A stretch of 64,000 nt of DNA from Streptomyces uncialis (GCF_036250755.1 NZ_CP109583.1:1364001-1428000), one strand, 5' to 3'. Positions 17,782 through 26,328 are shown, counted from the stretch's first letter. The notes: generated from the letters alone by a model not told the origin. Numbers and translations: made by a program.

Positions 17782-18810
17782 ATGAACAGACAGAAGGCGG
17801 TGGCCGACGACAGCGCGCGTGTCGGCATCACCGGTGTGGGGGCCTTCCTTCCCGGGCGTGTCGTGGATTCGGAGCGGTTGCGGCGGCGGGTCGCCCCGGC
17901 GGGCGGGCCGCCGCTGCCCGCCGGGATCTTCGAGCGGGCGACGGGCATCGTCAGCCGGCGGGCCGCGGGCCCGGACGAGTTCGCGTCGACCCTGGCGGTG
18001 GCCGCCGCGCGGGACGCGCTGCGCGGCGCCGGGCTCGGTCCGGCGGACATCGATCTGCTGGTCTTCGCCTCCGCGAGCCGCGACATGGTGGAACCGGCGA
18101 CCGCGCACATCGTGCAGGACGCGCTGGGCTCCCGGGCGCACGCCCTGGACGTCACCAACGCCTGCAACAGCTTCGTCAACGGTATCGACACGGCACGGGC
18201 GATGATCCTGGCCGGGCGGGCCCGGCGGGCCCTGGTCGTCACCGGGGAGACCCCGAGCCGGGCGGTGCGCGACACCCCGGCGGACCTCGCGGAGTTCCGC
18301 GACGGCTTCGCCGGGTACACGTTCGGCGACGCGGGCGCGGCCGTCGTACTGGAGCGCGTGACGCGTGGCGGCATCCTCGACGTGGACGGCGAGACGTACT
18401 CCGAGCACTGGCGGGCGGGAGGGATACCCGGCGGCGGCTCACGCCATCCGCGCGGCGACGAGCACTCCTACTTCCGGGGCGACGGCAGCGAACTGCGGGG
18501 GGTGTTCGAGCGGATCGGCCCCCCGGTGCTGGACCGGACACGGGCCCGTACCGGACTGGAGTGGACGGACTTCCGGTACGTGCTGACGCATCAGGTGACG
18601 GTGCCGTTCCTGGAGCGGTTCGTGGCACTCACCGGGGTGCCCGAGGACCGGCTGGTGGTCACGGTCGCGGAGCTGGGCAATGTCGCGAGCGCCAGCCTGG
18701 GCGTGCAGCTCGCCCGGGTGCACGGCACGCTGCGCGCCGGGGACCGGGTGCTGTTCGTCGGGCTCGGCGGCGGGGTCAGCATCATGACGCTGGTCTGGGA
18801 GCACGTATGA
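17782..18810 (+). CDS. Ketoacyl-ACP synthase III (KASIII/OleA-like thiolase fold)
   Basis: 342 aa, full length for KASIII. The Cys-His-Asn triad is present: Cys128 in VTNACNSF, His270 in LTHQ, Asn300 in ELGNVASAS; the C-terminal GLGGGVSIMTLVWE is typical. KASIII enzymes condense an acyl-CoA or acyl thioester with malonyl-ACP or, in OleA and related enzymes, with a second acyl chain. Here it probably forms or transfers the acyl core of the operon product. It starts the six-gene operon and its stop overlaps the next start by 4 bases (ATGA). No acyl carrier protein gene is in the operon, which favours CoA substrates (inference). Confidence 0.88.
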   Translation: MNRQKAVADDSARVGITGVGAFLPGRVVDSERLRRRVAPAGGPPLPAGIFERATGIVSRRAAGPDEFASTLAVAAARDALRGAGLGPADIDLLVFASASRDMVEPATAHIVQDALGSRAHALDVTNACNSFVNGIDTARAMILAGRARRALVVTGETPSRAVRDTPADLAEFRDGFAGYTFGDAGAAVVLERVTRGGILDVDGETYSEHWRAGGIPGGGSRHPRGDEHSYFRGDGSELRGVFERIGPPVLDRTRARTGLEWTDFRYVLTHQVTVPFLERFVALTGVPEDRLVVTVAELGNVASASLGVQLARVHGTLRAGDRVLFVGLGGGVSIMTLVWEHV

Positions 18811-19547
18811 GCACCCTGTGGGTGGTGGTGCCCGCACACCAGGAGGCCGGCCGGATCGGGGACACCCTGACCGCGCTGGCCGCGCAGCGGGACCGGGACT
18901 TCCAGCTCGTCGTCGTCGACAACGCGTCCGTGGACGGCACGGCGGCGATCGCCCGCGACTTCGCGCGGCGGGCGCCGTTCCCGGTGCATGTGCTCCAGGA
19001 ACCGGAGAAGGGGGTGGGCTGCGCGGTCGACACCGGGTTCCGGTACGCCATCGGGCACGGTGCCGAGCTGCTCGCCCGGACCGACGCGGACTGTCTGCCC
19101 CGACCGGGCTGGACGGCCGCCGCGCGGACGGCGCTGGACCGGGGCGCGCAGCTGGTGTGCGGGCGGGTCGACGCGCGCCGCGACGAGCACGGGCCGCTGG
19201 GACGGGCCGGGTTCAGGGCCCTGGTGCGGGTCGCCGCGTTCTTCGGGCGGATACGGCCCGCGCACCACCGGCGGCACGGCTATCTCACCCCGTACCGGAT
19301 GCACGCGGGCAACAACATGGCCGTCACCGCCGAGCTGTACCAGCGCGTCGGGGGCATGCCCCGGCGCCCCTCCCCCACCGACCGGCTGTTCCTGAACCGG
19401 GTACGCCGGCACAGTGCCGCCATCGTCCATGTCCGCGGCATGGTCGTGGAGAACTCCACCCGGCGGCTGCGCGCCTACGGGATCGTCGCCACCGCCCGCT
19501 GGTACCTCGACCGGGGACCCGGCCGTCATGGGGAGGACCCCCGCTGA
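18807..19547 (+). CDS. GT2-family glycosyltransferase (first of two paralogues)
   Basis: 246 aa, GT-A fold. Seen: STLWVVVPAHQEAGRIGDTL at the N-terminus, VVVDNASVDGT (nucleotide-sugar site), the metal-binding DAD in LLARTDADCLP, and RYAIGHGAELL between them. Family members transfer a sugar from a nucleotide-sugar to lipid, polyol or glycan acceptors; no membrane helix of a processive synthase is evident. It is translationally coupled on both sides (ATGA with the KASIII gene, 1-base overlap with the ligase gene). It is clearly a paralogue of the protein encoded at 21019-21792. Acceptor and sugar are unknown. Confidence 0.85.
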   Translation: MSTLWVVVPAHQEAGRIGDTLTALAAQRDRDFQLVVVDNASVDGTAAIARDFARRAPFPVHVLQEPEKGVGCAVDTGFRYAIGHGAELLARTDADCLPRPGWTAAARTALDRGAQLVCGRVDARRDEHGPLGRAGFRALVRVAAFFGRIRPAHHRRHGYLTPYRMHAGNNMAVTAELYQRVGGMPRRPSPTDRLFLNRVRRHSAAIVHVRGMVVENSTRRLRAYGIVATARWYLDRGPGRHGEDPR

Positions 19548-21022
19548 TGCTCGACGCCCTCACCCACGCGCTGCGCGCCGCGCCCGGCCGCCCGGCGCTC
19601 CTCAAGGCCACCCGCACCGGCCGGACCCGGGTGCTCGCCACGCGCGGGGACCTGGCCGAGCTCGCCGACCGGTACGCCGCCGCCCTGCACGCCCGTGGCC
19701 TGACGCCCGGCGGCACGGTCGGCGTCGCGGTCCGCCCCGGTCCCCGCGCGCTGGCGGTGCTGCTCGCCGCGCACCGGCTCGGGCTGCGCGCGGCGGTCCT
19801 CGACCCCGGCGCGGGACCCGAGGTGCTGCGGGCCCGGCTCGCGCTGGCCCGGCCGGACGTCGTGCTCGCGGACGCCGCCGCCCAGGCCGTCGCCGGGTGG
19901 GCCCGCCCCCTCGCCCGCCGGGCCCGGCTCGCGCTGCCCGACCTGGCGGACCTGGGCCCGGTGGCCACCGTCGGACCCCGGCTGCCGGGCTGCGCCCCCG
20001 CGCTGGACACCGGCGCGCGTACGGACGGGCTGCCGCGCCCGGTGGACGGGGACGGGGACGCGGTCGTCGTCTTCACGTCCGGCACCACGGCCCTGCCCCG
20101 CGCGGTGGTCCACACCCGGTCGTCGCTGGCCGCCGGGATGGCGACGGTCGCGGAACTGGTGCGTCCGGAGCCCGGCCGTCCGGTGCTGGGCGGGACGTTC
20201 TTCGTCCTCGTCCCGTCGCTGGCGAGCGGCGCCCCGGTCGCCCTGCCCGCCCGCTCCCCCCGGACCCTGGCCCGGCAACTGCGCCGACTTGCTCCGCAGG
20301 CCACCTATCTGACACCCCCTCAGCTCCGGGCGGCGCTCGACATGGGCGCGCGGTTCTCCGGGCGGGTGTGGACCGGTTCCGCCCCGGCGGGCGCCGCGCT
20401 GCTCGGCCGGGTACGGGCCGCGGGCGCCGACGAGGCGTGGGGGGTGTACGCGCTGACCGAGCTGTTCCCGGCGGCGGCCGTGGAGGCCGCCGAGAAGGCC
20501 GCGTTCACCGGGGACGGCGATCTCGTCGGCGCCCCACTGCCCGGGGTGGTGACCGGCTCCGGTCCGGACGGTGAGCTGCTGCTGTCCGGTCCCGCGGCCC
20601 GCGACCGCTATCTCGGCGCGGCGCCGGACCCCTGGGTCGCCACCGGGGACCGGGCCCGGCTGGAAGGCGGCCGGATCGTACTGGAGGGACGGTTGAAGGA
20701 CATGGTCCTGAGAGGGGCGGAGAACATCTACCCGGGACTCTACGAACCGGCGTTGCACATACCGGGCGTCGCGCTCGCCGTACTGGTGGGCGTCCCGGCC
20801 GGGGACGGCGACGAACGGCTCGTCGCCGTCGTCCAGCCCGAACCGGGCGCGGCCCCGGACCGGGTACGGGCCGCCCTGAGCGGACCGCTGGACCGGATGG
20901 GCGGGGCCCGGCCGGACGCGCTGCTGCTGGCGGACGTACCGCTGTCCGGACGCTCCTCGAAGCCCGACCGGGCGGCCACGGCCAAGCTCGCCGCGACCCG
21001 GCTGGCCGGAGCGGTCCGGTGA
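19547..21022 (+). CDS. ANL-superfamily acyl-AMP/acyl-CoA ligase
   Basis: 491 aa. Adenylation motifs in order: VVFTSGTTALPRAVVH (A3, residues near 170), GVYALTE (A5), ATGDRARLEGG (A7), GRLKDMVLRGAENIYP (A8) and a terminal GRSSKPDR with the A10 Lys. It should activate a carboxylic acid with ATP, then load CoA or another acceptor. In Ole-type pathways the equivalent enzyme closes a beta-lactone, but this A8 region looks like an ordinary acyl-CoA ligase. The ATG shares one base with the TGA of the preceding gene, so translation is coupled. The substrate is probably a fatty or hydroxy acid made in the operon (inference). Confidence 0.87.
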   Translation: MLDALTHALRAAPGRPALLKATRTGRTRVLATRGDLAELADRYAAALHARGLTPGGTVGVAVRPGPRALAVLLAAHRLGLRAAVLDPGAGPEVLRARLALARPDVVLADAAAQAVAGWARPLARRARLALPDLADLGPVATVGPRLPGCAPALDTGARTDGLPRPVDGDGDAVVVFTSGTTALPRAVVHTRSSLAAGMATVAELVRPEPGRPVLGGTFFVLVPSLASGAPVALPARSPRTLARQLRRLAPQATYLTPPQLRAALDMGARFSGRVWTGSAPAGAALLGRVRAAGADEAWGVYALTELFPAAAVEAAEKAAFTGDGDLVGAPLPGVVTGSGPDGELLLSGPAARDRYLGAAPDPWVATGDRARLEGGRIVLEGRLKDMVLRGAENIYPGLYEPALHIPGVALAVLVGVPAGDGDERLVAVVQPEPGAAPDRVRAALSGPLDRMGGARPDALLLADVPLSGRSSKPDRAATAKLAATRLAGAVR

Positions 21023-21792
21023 ACGCGACCGGCACGCCGTCGCTGTGGGTCGTGGTGCCCGCGTTCGACGAGGAGTCCGCGATCGGCGGCACGCTCGCCG
21101 CACTCGCCGCGCAGAGCGATCCGGGGTTCACCCTGGTCGTCGTGGACAACGCGTCGACCGACGGGACCGCCGGGCTGGTCCGCCGCTTCGCCGCCACGGC
21201 GCCGTTCCCCGTCCGGCTGCTGCACGAGCCGCAGCGCGGCACCGGATGCGCCGCCGACACCGGGTTCCGCTACGCGATCGGGCACGGCGCCACGCTGCTC
21301 GCCCGCACCGACGCCGACTGCCTGCCCGCCCGCGACTGGGTCGCCGCCGCGAAGGACGAACTGGCGCGGGGCACGGAACTGGCCTGCGGACGCAGTGTGC
21401 CCCGCCCCGACGAGTCACCGTCGTTCGCCGAACGCGTGGTGCTCCCGGCGGTGGTACGGATGACGGCGCTGTACGGGCGCTACCGCCGCGCCCACCGCCA
21501 CCCGCGCTACCGCGCCCCGTACGTGCTGTGCCACGGACACAACATCGCCCTCACCGCCGATCTGTATCTGCGGTGCGGCGGCGCGCCCCGGACCCCGCTC
21601 GCGGGCCCGCCCGAGGACGTCGTCCTGCTCAACCGGGCCCGTGAGCACAGCGACCGGATCGCGCGGGCCGAGGGGATGGTCGTCCGCGCGAGTCTGCGGC
21701 GGCTGCGGGCGTGGGGGCCGCGCCGGACCCTGCTGTGGTGCTGGGACCGGCGCTACCGGCCCGCCGACGAGCGGAAGGTGCACGTCCGTTGA
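21019..21792 (+). CDS. GT2-family glycosyltransferase (second paralogue)
   Basis: 257 aa, GTG start overlapping the ligase stop by 4 bases (GTGA). Seen: SLWVVVPAFDEESAIGG, VVVDNASTDGT, TGFRYAIGHGATLLARTDAD with the DxD-type metal site. It aligns along its whole length with the protein encoded at 18807-19547, so the pair arose by duplication within or before the operon. Two related transferases in one short pathway suggest two sugar additions or two acceptor positions (inference). No signal peptide; cytoplasmic or membrane-associated. Confidence 0.85.
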   Translation: MNATGTPSLWVVVPAFDEESAIGGTLAALAAQSDPGFTLVVVDNASTDGTAGLVRRFAATAPFPVRLLHEPQRGTGCAADTGFRYAIGHGATLLARTDADCLPARDWVAAAKDELARGTELACGRSVPRPDESPSFAERVVLPAVVRMTALYGRYRRAHRHPRYRAPYVLCHGHNIALTADLYLRCGGAPRTPLAGPPEDVVLLNRAREHSDRIARAEGMVVRASLRRLRAWGPRRTLLWCWDRRYRPADERKVHVR

Positions 21793-23219
21793 ACGCCGCC
21801 CCGGACACCGGCGCGCGCGCCGCGCGCCGACGCGACCGCCGGGTCTACACCCGCTCCCGTCCACTGCTGTTCGCCCTGCTCGCCGCCGCCCGGCGGCGGC
21901 CGGTGCTGCGCCTCGGCGGGACGGTCCTGGTGAACGGCACCGAGCCGTACCGGCACGCCCTGACCCGGATTCCGCTGGACCGGGCGGCGGAGGGCACCAC
22001 GGGCGGCGCCGCCCGTGAACTGTCCGGCGGGGGAAGCCTGTTCGACGAGGAGGGCGCCGGTCACCGCGCGGCCCGGCGGACCGTCGCCCTGGACCTGGGC
22101 GCGGCCGGGGTGGAACGGCTGCGCCCGGTGTGGCGCGCGGTGCTGAACCGCCGGCTCGCCCCGCTCGCCACCGGTGACGCCGTCGATCTGGTGCCACTGG
22201 CGCGGGAGTTGGCCGGGGTGACGGTCCGCGCGCTGCTGGACGTCACGGCCGATCCGGCCGCCCTGTCCGACGCGGCGGCCGAGGTGGCGGCGGTGGCCGT
22301 ACGCGGCCATCTGCCGGGCCCCGGCCGGTCCCGCGCGGCACGCGCCGCCGGACCGGCCGCCGCCCGGCTGGCCGCACTGCTGACGCCCGCCGGGCAGGAC
22401 GACCTTGACGAGCGCGTTCGGGACGAGCGCGTATCGGGCGAGCACGTATCGGGGGCGCACGTTCCGGGCGAGCACGAACCGGACGGGAAGCCGGGACGTG
22501 ACGGGAGCGGTGGCGTGGGACGCGAGGCGGTTGGCGAGGCGGCGGGTCACGTCGGACAGAGCGCGGGTGCCGACACGGGACGGGAGGCAGCTGGCGACAC
22601 GGGACGGGAGGCACGACAGGGCGCGGGCGGTGACGCTCGACAGGGCGCGGGCGGTAGCGCCGGTGGTCGCGCGGGACGGGACGCGGAGCGTGACGCGGCG
22701 CGGCGGGCGATGCTCGCCGTCGCCGCGGTGAACACCACCGTCGCGGCGCTGCCTCGGGCCGCCGCCTGGTGCGCGGACGCCGGGCTGTGGGAGCAGGCCG
22801 CCGACAGCCGGTCGCGGGCCGCCCTGGTGGACGAACTCCTGCGGGTCGTCGCGCCCTCGCCGCTGCTGCCCCGGGTCGCCGCCGCCGACGCCGACCTCGA
22901 CGGCTGCCCGGTACGGGCCGGGGACCGGCTGATCCTGGTCGCCCGGCACGCCGTCCACGCCGACGACACCCCGCCCGACGCCCGGTGCCCCGTGGCGCCC
23001 GCCGTCGCCCAGCTCGTCTTCGGCGCGGGCCCGCACGCCTGCCCCGGTGCCCGGCTCGCCCGTGCGCAGCTGGACGACATGCTCGCCGCGCTCGCGCCCT
23101 TCCGACCGTCCGTTGTGGCGGCCCGGGCCGACCGGCGGGCCGCGCTGCCCGGCTGGCGCACCCTGACCGTCCGGGCCACCGCCTTGGCGCCCGGACCCCA
23201 CGGAGGTTCCCCATGCTGA
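21789..23219 (+). CDS. Cytochrome P450 with a low-complexity insertion
   Basis: 476 aa. P450 signatures: Glu/Arg pair in DELLRVVAPSP (helix K), Thr pair in VAAVNTTVAAL (helix I) and heme-ligand Cys418 in FGAGPHACPGARLA. It is a monooxygenase for the operon product or precursor; redox partners are not encoded here. The TTG start overlaps the preceding stop (TTGA), a rare start kept by coupling. Residues about 206-304 form a Gly/Ala/Arg/Asp-rich insertion before helix I encoded by short tandem repeats; ordinary P450s lack it. The N-terminal part is shorter than usual, without a membrane anchor. Confidence 0.85.
   Translation: MNAAPDTGARAARRRDRRVYTRSRPLLFALLAAARRRPVLRLGGTVLVNGTEPYRHALTRIPLDRAAEGTTGGAARELSGGGSLFDEEGAGHRAARRTVALDLGAAGVERLRPVWRAVLNRRLAPLATGDAVDLVPLARELAGVTVRALLDVTADPAALSDAAAEVAAVAVRGHLPGPGRSRAARAAGPAAARLAALLTPAGQDDLDERVRDERVSGEHVSGAHVPGEHEPDGKPGRDGSGGVGREAVGEAAGHVGQSAGADTGREAAGDTGREARQGAGGDARQGAGGSAGGRAGRDAERDAARRAMLAVAAVNTTVAALPRAAAWCADAGLWEQAADSRSRAALVDELLRVVAPSPLLPRVAAADADLDGCPVRAGDRLILVARHAVHADDTPPDARCPVAPAVAQLVFGAGPHACPGARLARAQLDDMLAALAPFRPSVVAARADRRAALPGWRTLTVRATALAPGPHGGSPC
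22572..22655 (+). repeat. 24-base-period minisatellite inside the P450 gene
   Basis: GACACGGGACGGGAGGCA occurs at 22572-22589 and 22596-22613, then CGACAGGGCGCGGGCGGT at 22614-22631 and 22638-22655, both with 24-base spacing. The protein shows an 8-residue period (DTGREAAG, DTGREARQ, GAGGDARQ, GAGGSAGG). The period is a multiple of three, so copy-number change would keep the frame. Confidence 0.8.
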
Positions 23220-24130
23220 CGATCGCCGTCACCGGCGCCACCGGCTTCTGCGGCTCCTACACGGCCGTCACCGCCGCCGCCCGGGGCGCCCGGGTGCTGT
23301 GCGTGGGACGGCGGCCGGGGCCCGTCGGACGGCACGTCCCGTGGGACGCCGCGACCGGGGTGCCGGACCTCGGCGGCGCCGATGTCGTGGTGCACTGCGC
23401 GGCGGCGGTCGGGGACCCGGTGCCCGGGTCCCCGGCCGAGGCCACCATGCGCGAGGTGAACGTCGGCGGCACGGAACGGCTCCTGCGCGCCGCGGCCGGC
23501 CGCCCGGTGGTGTGGGTGAGCAGCGCCAGCGTCTACGCCCCGGGCGCCGACCGCTCACGGATCACCGAGGACCACCCGGTGCGCGACCAGCTGAACGCGT
23601 ACGGCCGCACCAAGGCCGAAGGCGAGGCCCTGGCGCTCGCCGCCGGGGCGGTGGCGCTGCGTCCGCGCGCGGTCTACGGGGAGGGTGACCCGCATCTGGT
23701 GCCCCGGCTGCTGGCACGGGTGCGGGCCGGGGTCCTGCTGCTCCCGGGACCCGATGTGCGGCTGAGCCTGACCGCGGTGGAGAACCTCGCCGACGCCGCC
23801 CTGGCCGCCGCGGGATGGCCGCCGGGCGCGTACAACATCGCCGACGCGCGGCCGTACCAGCGGGACGCGGCGATCCGGGAGGTCCTGCGCGCGCACGGGG
23901 TGCGGGCCCGGATCGGTCACGTTCCGCTGCCGCTGGCCCGTACGGCCGCGCGGACCGCCGAGTCCCTGGCCCGACGGCGCCCCGGCGCCGAACCCCCGCT
24001 GACCCGGTACGCCGTCGACCAACTGGCCCACACGGTCGTCCTGGACATCACCAAGGCGGGAGCCCAGGGCTGGCACCCCACCCACCACCTCACCACCCAC
24101 CTGAACACGCTCCCCGTCCCGTCCCCCTGA
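23213..24130 (+). CDS. NAD(P)-dependent epimerase/dehydratase/reductase (extended SDR, OleD/3beta-HSD-like)
   Basis: 305 aa. Rossmann motif VTGATGFCG at the N-terminus, catalytic SSASVY and YGRTK (YxxxK), and the extended-SDR segment LRPRAVYGEGDPHLVPRLL. It probably reduces a beta-keto or oxidises a hydroxy group of the operon product, or modifies a nucleotide-sugar. The start overlaps the P450 stop by 7 bases and has GGAGG, so it is the last coupled gene of the operon. By order and fold it is comparable to OleD, which reduces the OleA product, but sequence assignment to that family is not proven. Confidence 0.82.
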   Translation: MLTIAVTGATGFCGSYTAVTAAARGARVLCVGRRPGPVGRHVPWDAATGVPDLGGADVVVHCAAAVGDPVPGSPAEATMREVNVGGTERLLRAAAGRPVVWVSSASVYAPGADRSRITEDHPVRDQLNAYGRTKAEGEALALAAGAVALRPRAVYGEGDPHLVPRLLARVRAGVLLLPGPDVRLSLTAVENLADAALAAAGWPPGAYNIADARPYQRDAAIREVLRAHGVRARIGHVPLPLARTAARTAESLARRRPGAEPPLTRYAVDQLAHTVVLDITKAGAQGWHPTHHLTTHLNTLPVPSP

Positions 24131-24213
24131 CCCGACGCCCGCGTCCCGCGAGGCCGCCTGGCCCGGCGGCCACCCCCGCCGGGCTCAGCCGGACGCCACC
24201 GGCCACCCCGTGG

Positions 24214-25080
24214 TCAGAGGGGGAACCCACCCCCGGGAGCCGTCCCCAGCGGAGCGGTCGCGATGAACTCCCGGATCAGACCGGCCAGTAGCTCGGGCTG
24301 ATCGCGCATGATCCAGGTGCGGCTGTCGGGGATGCTCTCCAGCCGCGCGTCGGGCAGGGTCGCGGCCAGCCGCACCCCGTACCGGAACGGGAAGATCCGG
24401 TCCTCGCGCGCGAACGCGACCAGGGCGGGCGCGCCGAAGGCCGCGAGCCGTTCGGCGGCGTCCGTGAGGACGACCGGACCGAGTCCCCGGGTGACCTTCG
24501 CGCAGTCGCGCCGCACCCCCCGGTCGGCGAAGTACGCGCGGATCCAGGTGTCGATGAGGTCATGGGGCAGCGCCCGCCTGGTCAGCGGCCCGTACGCGAA
24601 CGGCAATCCGCGCGGGGCGCGCAGCCGCAGGGACTGGAAGGCCAGCGGGAGCAGCCCGGGCACCCTGGCCGCCGGGACGAGGGGCCTGAACACGGGCGCC
24701 GGGCAGTTGTCGAAGCTCTCGCCGCTGGTGAGCACCAGCCGGCCGATGTGCTCGGGGTGATCGGCGGCGACGAGCTGGGCGACGGCGGTGCCCAGGTCGT
24801 TGCCGACCAGGGTCACCCGGCGCAGACCGAGTCCTTCGATCAGGTCCGCGACGAGCCGGGCCACCCCCGGGAGGCTGAGGTCCGCGTCCGGCGCCAGCGC
24901 CTCGGAGTGGCAGCCGAACGGCAGGTCGGGCACCACGCAGCGCAGGCCCGGGGCGAGCCGGTCGACGAGCGGTTCCCACAGCCCGCCGCCCATCAGATAG
25001 CCGTGCAGCAGGACCAGCGGCTCGCCTTCCCCGGTGTCCTGATAGTGGACGGTCCCCTGGGGAAGCGTGATCTGCGGCAT
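24214..25080 (-). CDS. Alpha/beta hydrolase (haloalkane dehalogenase/epoxide hydrolase-like)
   Basis: 288 aa. Seen: oxyanion HGYLMGG, Asp nucleophile in GNDLGTAV (about residue 95), acid region FAREDRIFP. The usual catalytic His site reads SRTWIMRDQPE, with Thr where His is expected; several actinobacterial relatives share such a T-x-x-x-x-D-x-P pattern, so this may be a subfamily trait rather than damage. It could hydrolyse an ester, epoxide or lactone; it is convergent with the six-gene operon, not part of it. The ATG at 25080 follows GAGGGG. A divergent TetR gene and palindrome control it. Confidence 0.82.
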   Translation of the reverse strand: MPQITLPQGTVHYQDTGEGEPLVLLHGYLMGGGLWEPLVDRLAPGLRCVVPDLPFGCHSEALAPDADLSLPGVARLVADLIEGLGLRRVTLVGNDLGTAVAQLVAADHPEHIGRLVLTSGESFDNCPAPVFRPLVPAARVPGLLPLAFQSLRLRAPRGLPFAYGPLTRRALPHDLIDTWIRAYFADRGVRRDCAKVTRGLGPVVLTDAAERLAAFGAPALVAFAREDRIFPFRYGVRLAATLPDARLESIPDSRTWIMRDQPELLAGLIREFIATAPLGTAPGGGFPL

Positions 25081-25105
25081 GGCGTGACCCCTCACATCGG
25101 CATTC

Positions 25106-25122
25106 ACATACAGACTGTATGT
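25106..25122. promoter_or_regulatory. TetR operator, 8+1+8 palindrome
   Basis: ACATACAG-A-CTGTATGT is a perfect 17-base palindrome in the 86-base gap between the divergent hydrolase and TetR genes. Position and symmetry are those expected of an autoregulatory TetR site repressing both genes. Confidence 0.8.
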
Positions 25123-25166
25123 ATGTAGAGAGTGCATGCAGAATGGACGGAACTCAAGGGGGTCGG

Positions 25167-25778
25167 ATGGAATCCGTCGGCAGCAAGCACGTCCAGCGTT
25201 CCCAGGCGACCCGGGCGGCCCTGGTGGCCGCCGCCCGGCGGCTGTTCGGCGAGCGGGGCTACGCGAACGTCGGGACCGAGGAGATCGTCCGGGCCGCGGG
25301 CGTGACCCGCGGGGCGCTCTATCACCAGTTCCGGGACAAGACCGATCTGTTCGACGCCACGGTCCGGACGGTCGAGGCCGAGGTCACCGATCGGATCGCC
25401 GCCCGGATGCGGGCGGGTGCCGCCGACCCGGTCGCGGCCCTGCGGACCGGGGCCCGCGCGTTCCTGGACGCCTTCGCCGAGCCGGACGTGGAACGCGTCC
25501 TGCTGCTGGACGCCCCGGGCGTGCTGGGCTGGCGGCGCTGGCGTGAGATCGGCCAGGAGTACGGCCTGGGGGTGATCACGTCGGCGCTGGAGGCGGCGAT
25601 GGCGGCCGGGGTCATGACCGTCCAGCCCGTGGTGCCGCTGGCCCATCTTCTGCTCGGCGCCCTGGACGAAGCGGCACTCAAGGCCGCCCACGCCGAGGAC
25701 CCCGAGGCCGCCCGTACGGAGATGGCCGAGGCCCTGGACAGCCTGCTGACCGGCCTGCTCATCCGTAAGGACATCTGA
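25167..25778 (+). CDS. TetR/AcrR-family transcriptional repressor
   Basis: 203 aa. N-terminal HTH with TRAALVAAARRLFGERGY, GTEEIVRAAGVTRGALYHQF (helix-turn-helix), then a ligand-binding helical domain. The ATG at 25167 is chosen for the AAGGGGG just before it; an in-frame ATG at 25119 lies inside the operator. It should repress the divergent hydrolase gene and itself through the palindrome at 25106-25122, with release by a small ligand that may be the hydrolase substrate (inference). Confidence 0.88.
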   Translation: MESVGSKHVQRSQATRAALVAAARRLFGERGYANVGTEEIVRAAGVTRGALYHQFRDKTDLFDATVRTVEAEVTDRIAARMRAGAADPVAALRTGARAFLDAFAEPDVERVLLLDAPGVLGWRRWREIGQEYGLGVITSALEAAMAAGVMTVQPVVPLAHLLLGALDEAALKAAHAEDPEAARTEMAEALDSLLTGLLIRKDI

Positions 25779-26004
25779 CCGGCGCCCTCCCACGTCACCC
25801 CGCGCCCGGCGAGCGTCGGAGCACCCAACTCCGCCTCGACCGGGGCCGACAGCGCCTGCGGCCACACGCCGACACGGCCGGAAGCGGTGACTTCGCCGTC
25901 GGGCCGGACGAGACTGGGGACACCGCCGTCGGTTCCGCGCCGCGTCCGCGCGACCGGGGCCGCGCACCCCGGGGCCCCGGCCCCGTACCGGAAAGAGGGA
26001 CGCA

Positions 26005-26328
26005 ATGACAGGCAGAACCGGAAGGGCGCTCGCCGTTCTCGGCGCCGTCGCCGCACTGGGTGTCACCTTCCCGCAGGGCGCTCACGCCGCCACGGGGAAC
26101 TTCGTCTACCACACCCAGCCCGGGAACGTGACGCGCACCCTGGTCGACCCGATGGACGGCAACTGCTACCCGGTGGGCCGCCAGGCCCAGGGCCAGGTCG
26201 CCAACAACACCGACCGCCGCGCGGTCCTGTACGCCGACAAGAACTGCCGGCTCGTGGTCACCGAGGAGCTCGAACCGGGCCAGTGGACCAGCCACAGCGA
26301 GTTCATGTCGGTGCGGTTCGGCAGCTGA
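26005..26328 (+). CDS. Small secreted protein, unknown function
   Basis: 107 aa. Signal peptide about 1-28 (TGRTGRALAVLGAVAALGV, cleavage likely after AHA). The mature part of about 79 residues has two Cys, in GNCYPV and KNCRLV, able to form one disulfide, and a beta-rich pattern. GAAAGAGGG precedes the ATG at good spacing. It resembles other small Streptomyces exported proteins, but I cannot name a family. It stands alone between the TetR gene and the GAPDH gene. Confidence 0.7.
   Translation: MTGRTGRALAVLGAVAALGVTFPQGAHAATGNFVYHTQPGNVTRTLVDPMDGNCYPVGRQAQGQVANNTDRRAVLYADKNCRLVVTEELEPGQWTSHSEFMSVRFGS

Noticed and set aside
17782..24130. Standard oleABCD olefin cluster
   Set aside because: OleB is not in the operon, the ligase motif differs from what is expected of a beta-lactone synthetase, and two glycosyltransferases and a P450 do not belong to that pathway.
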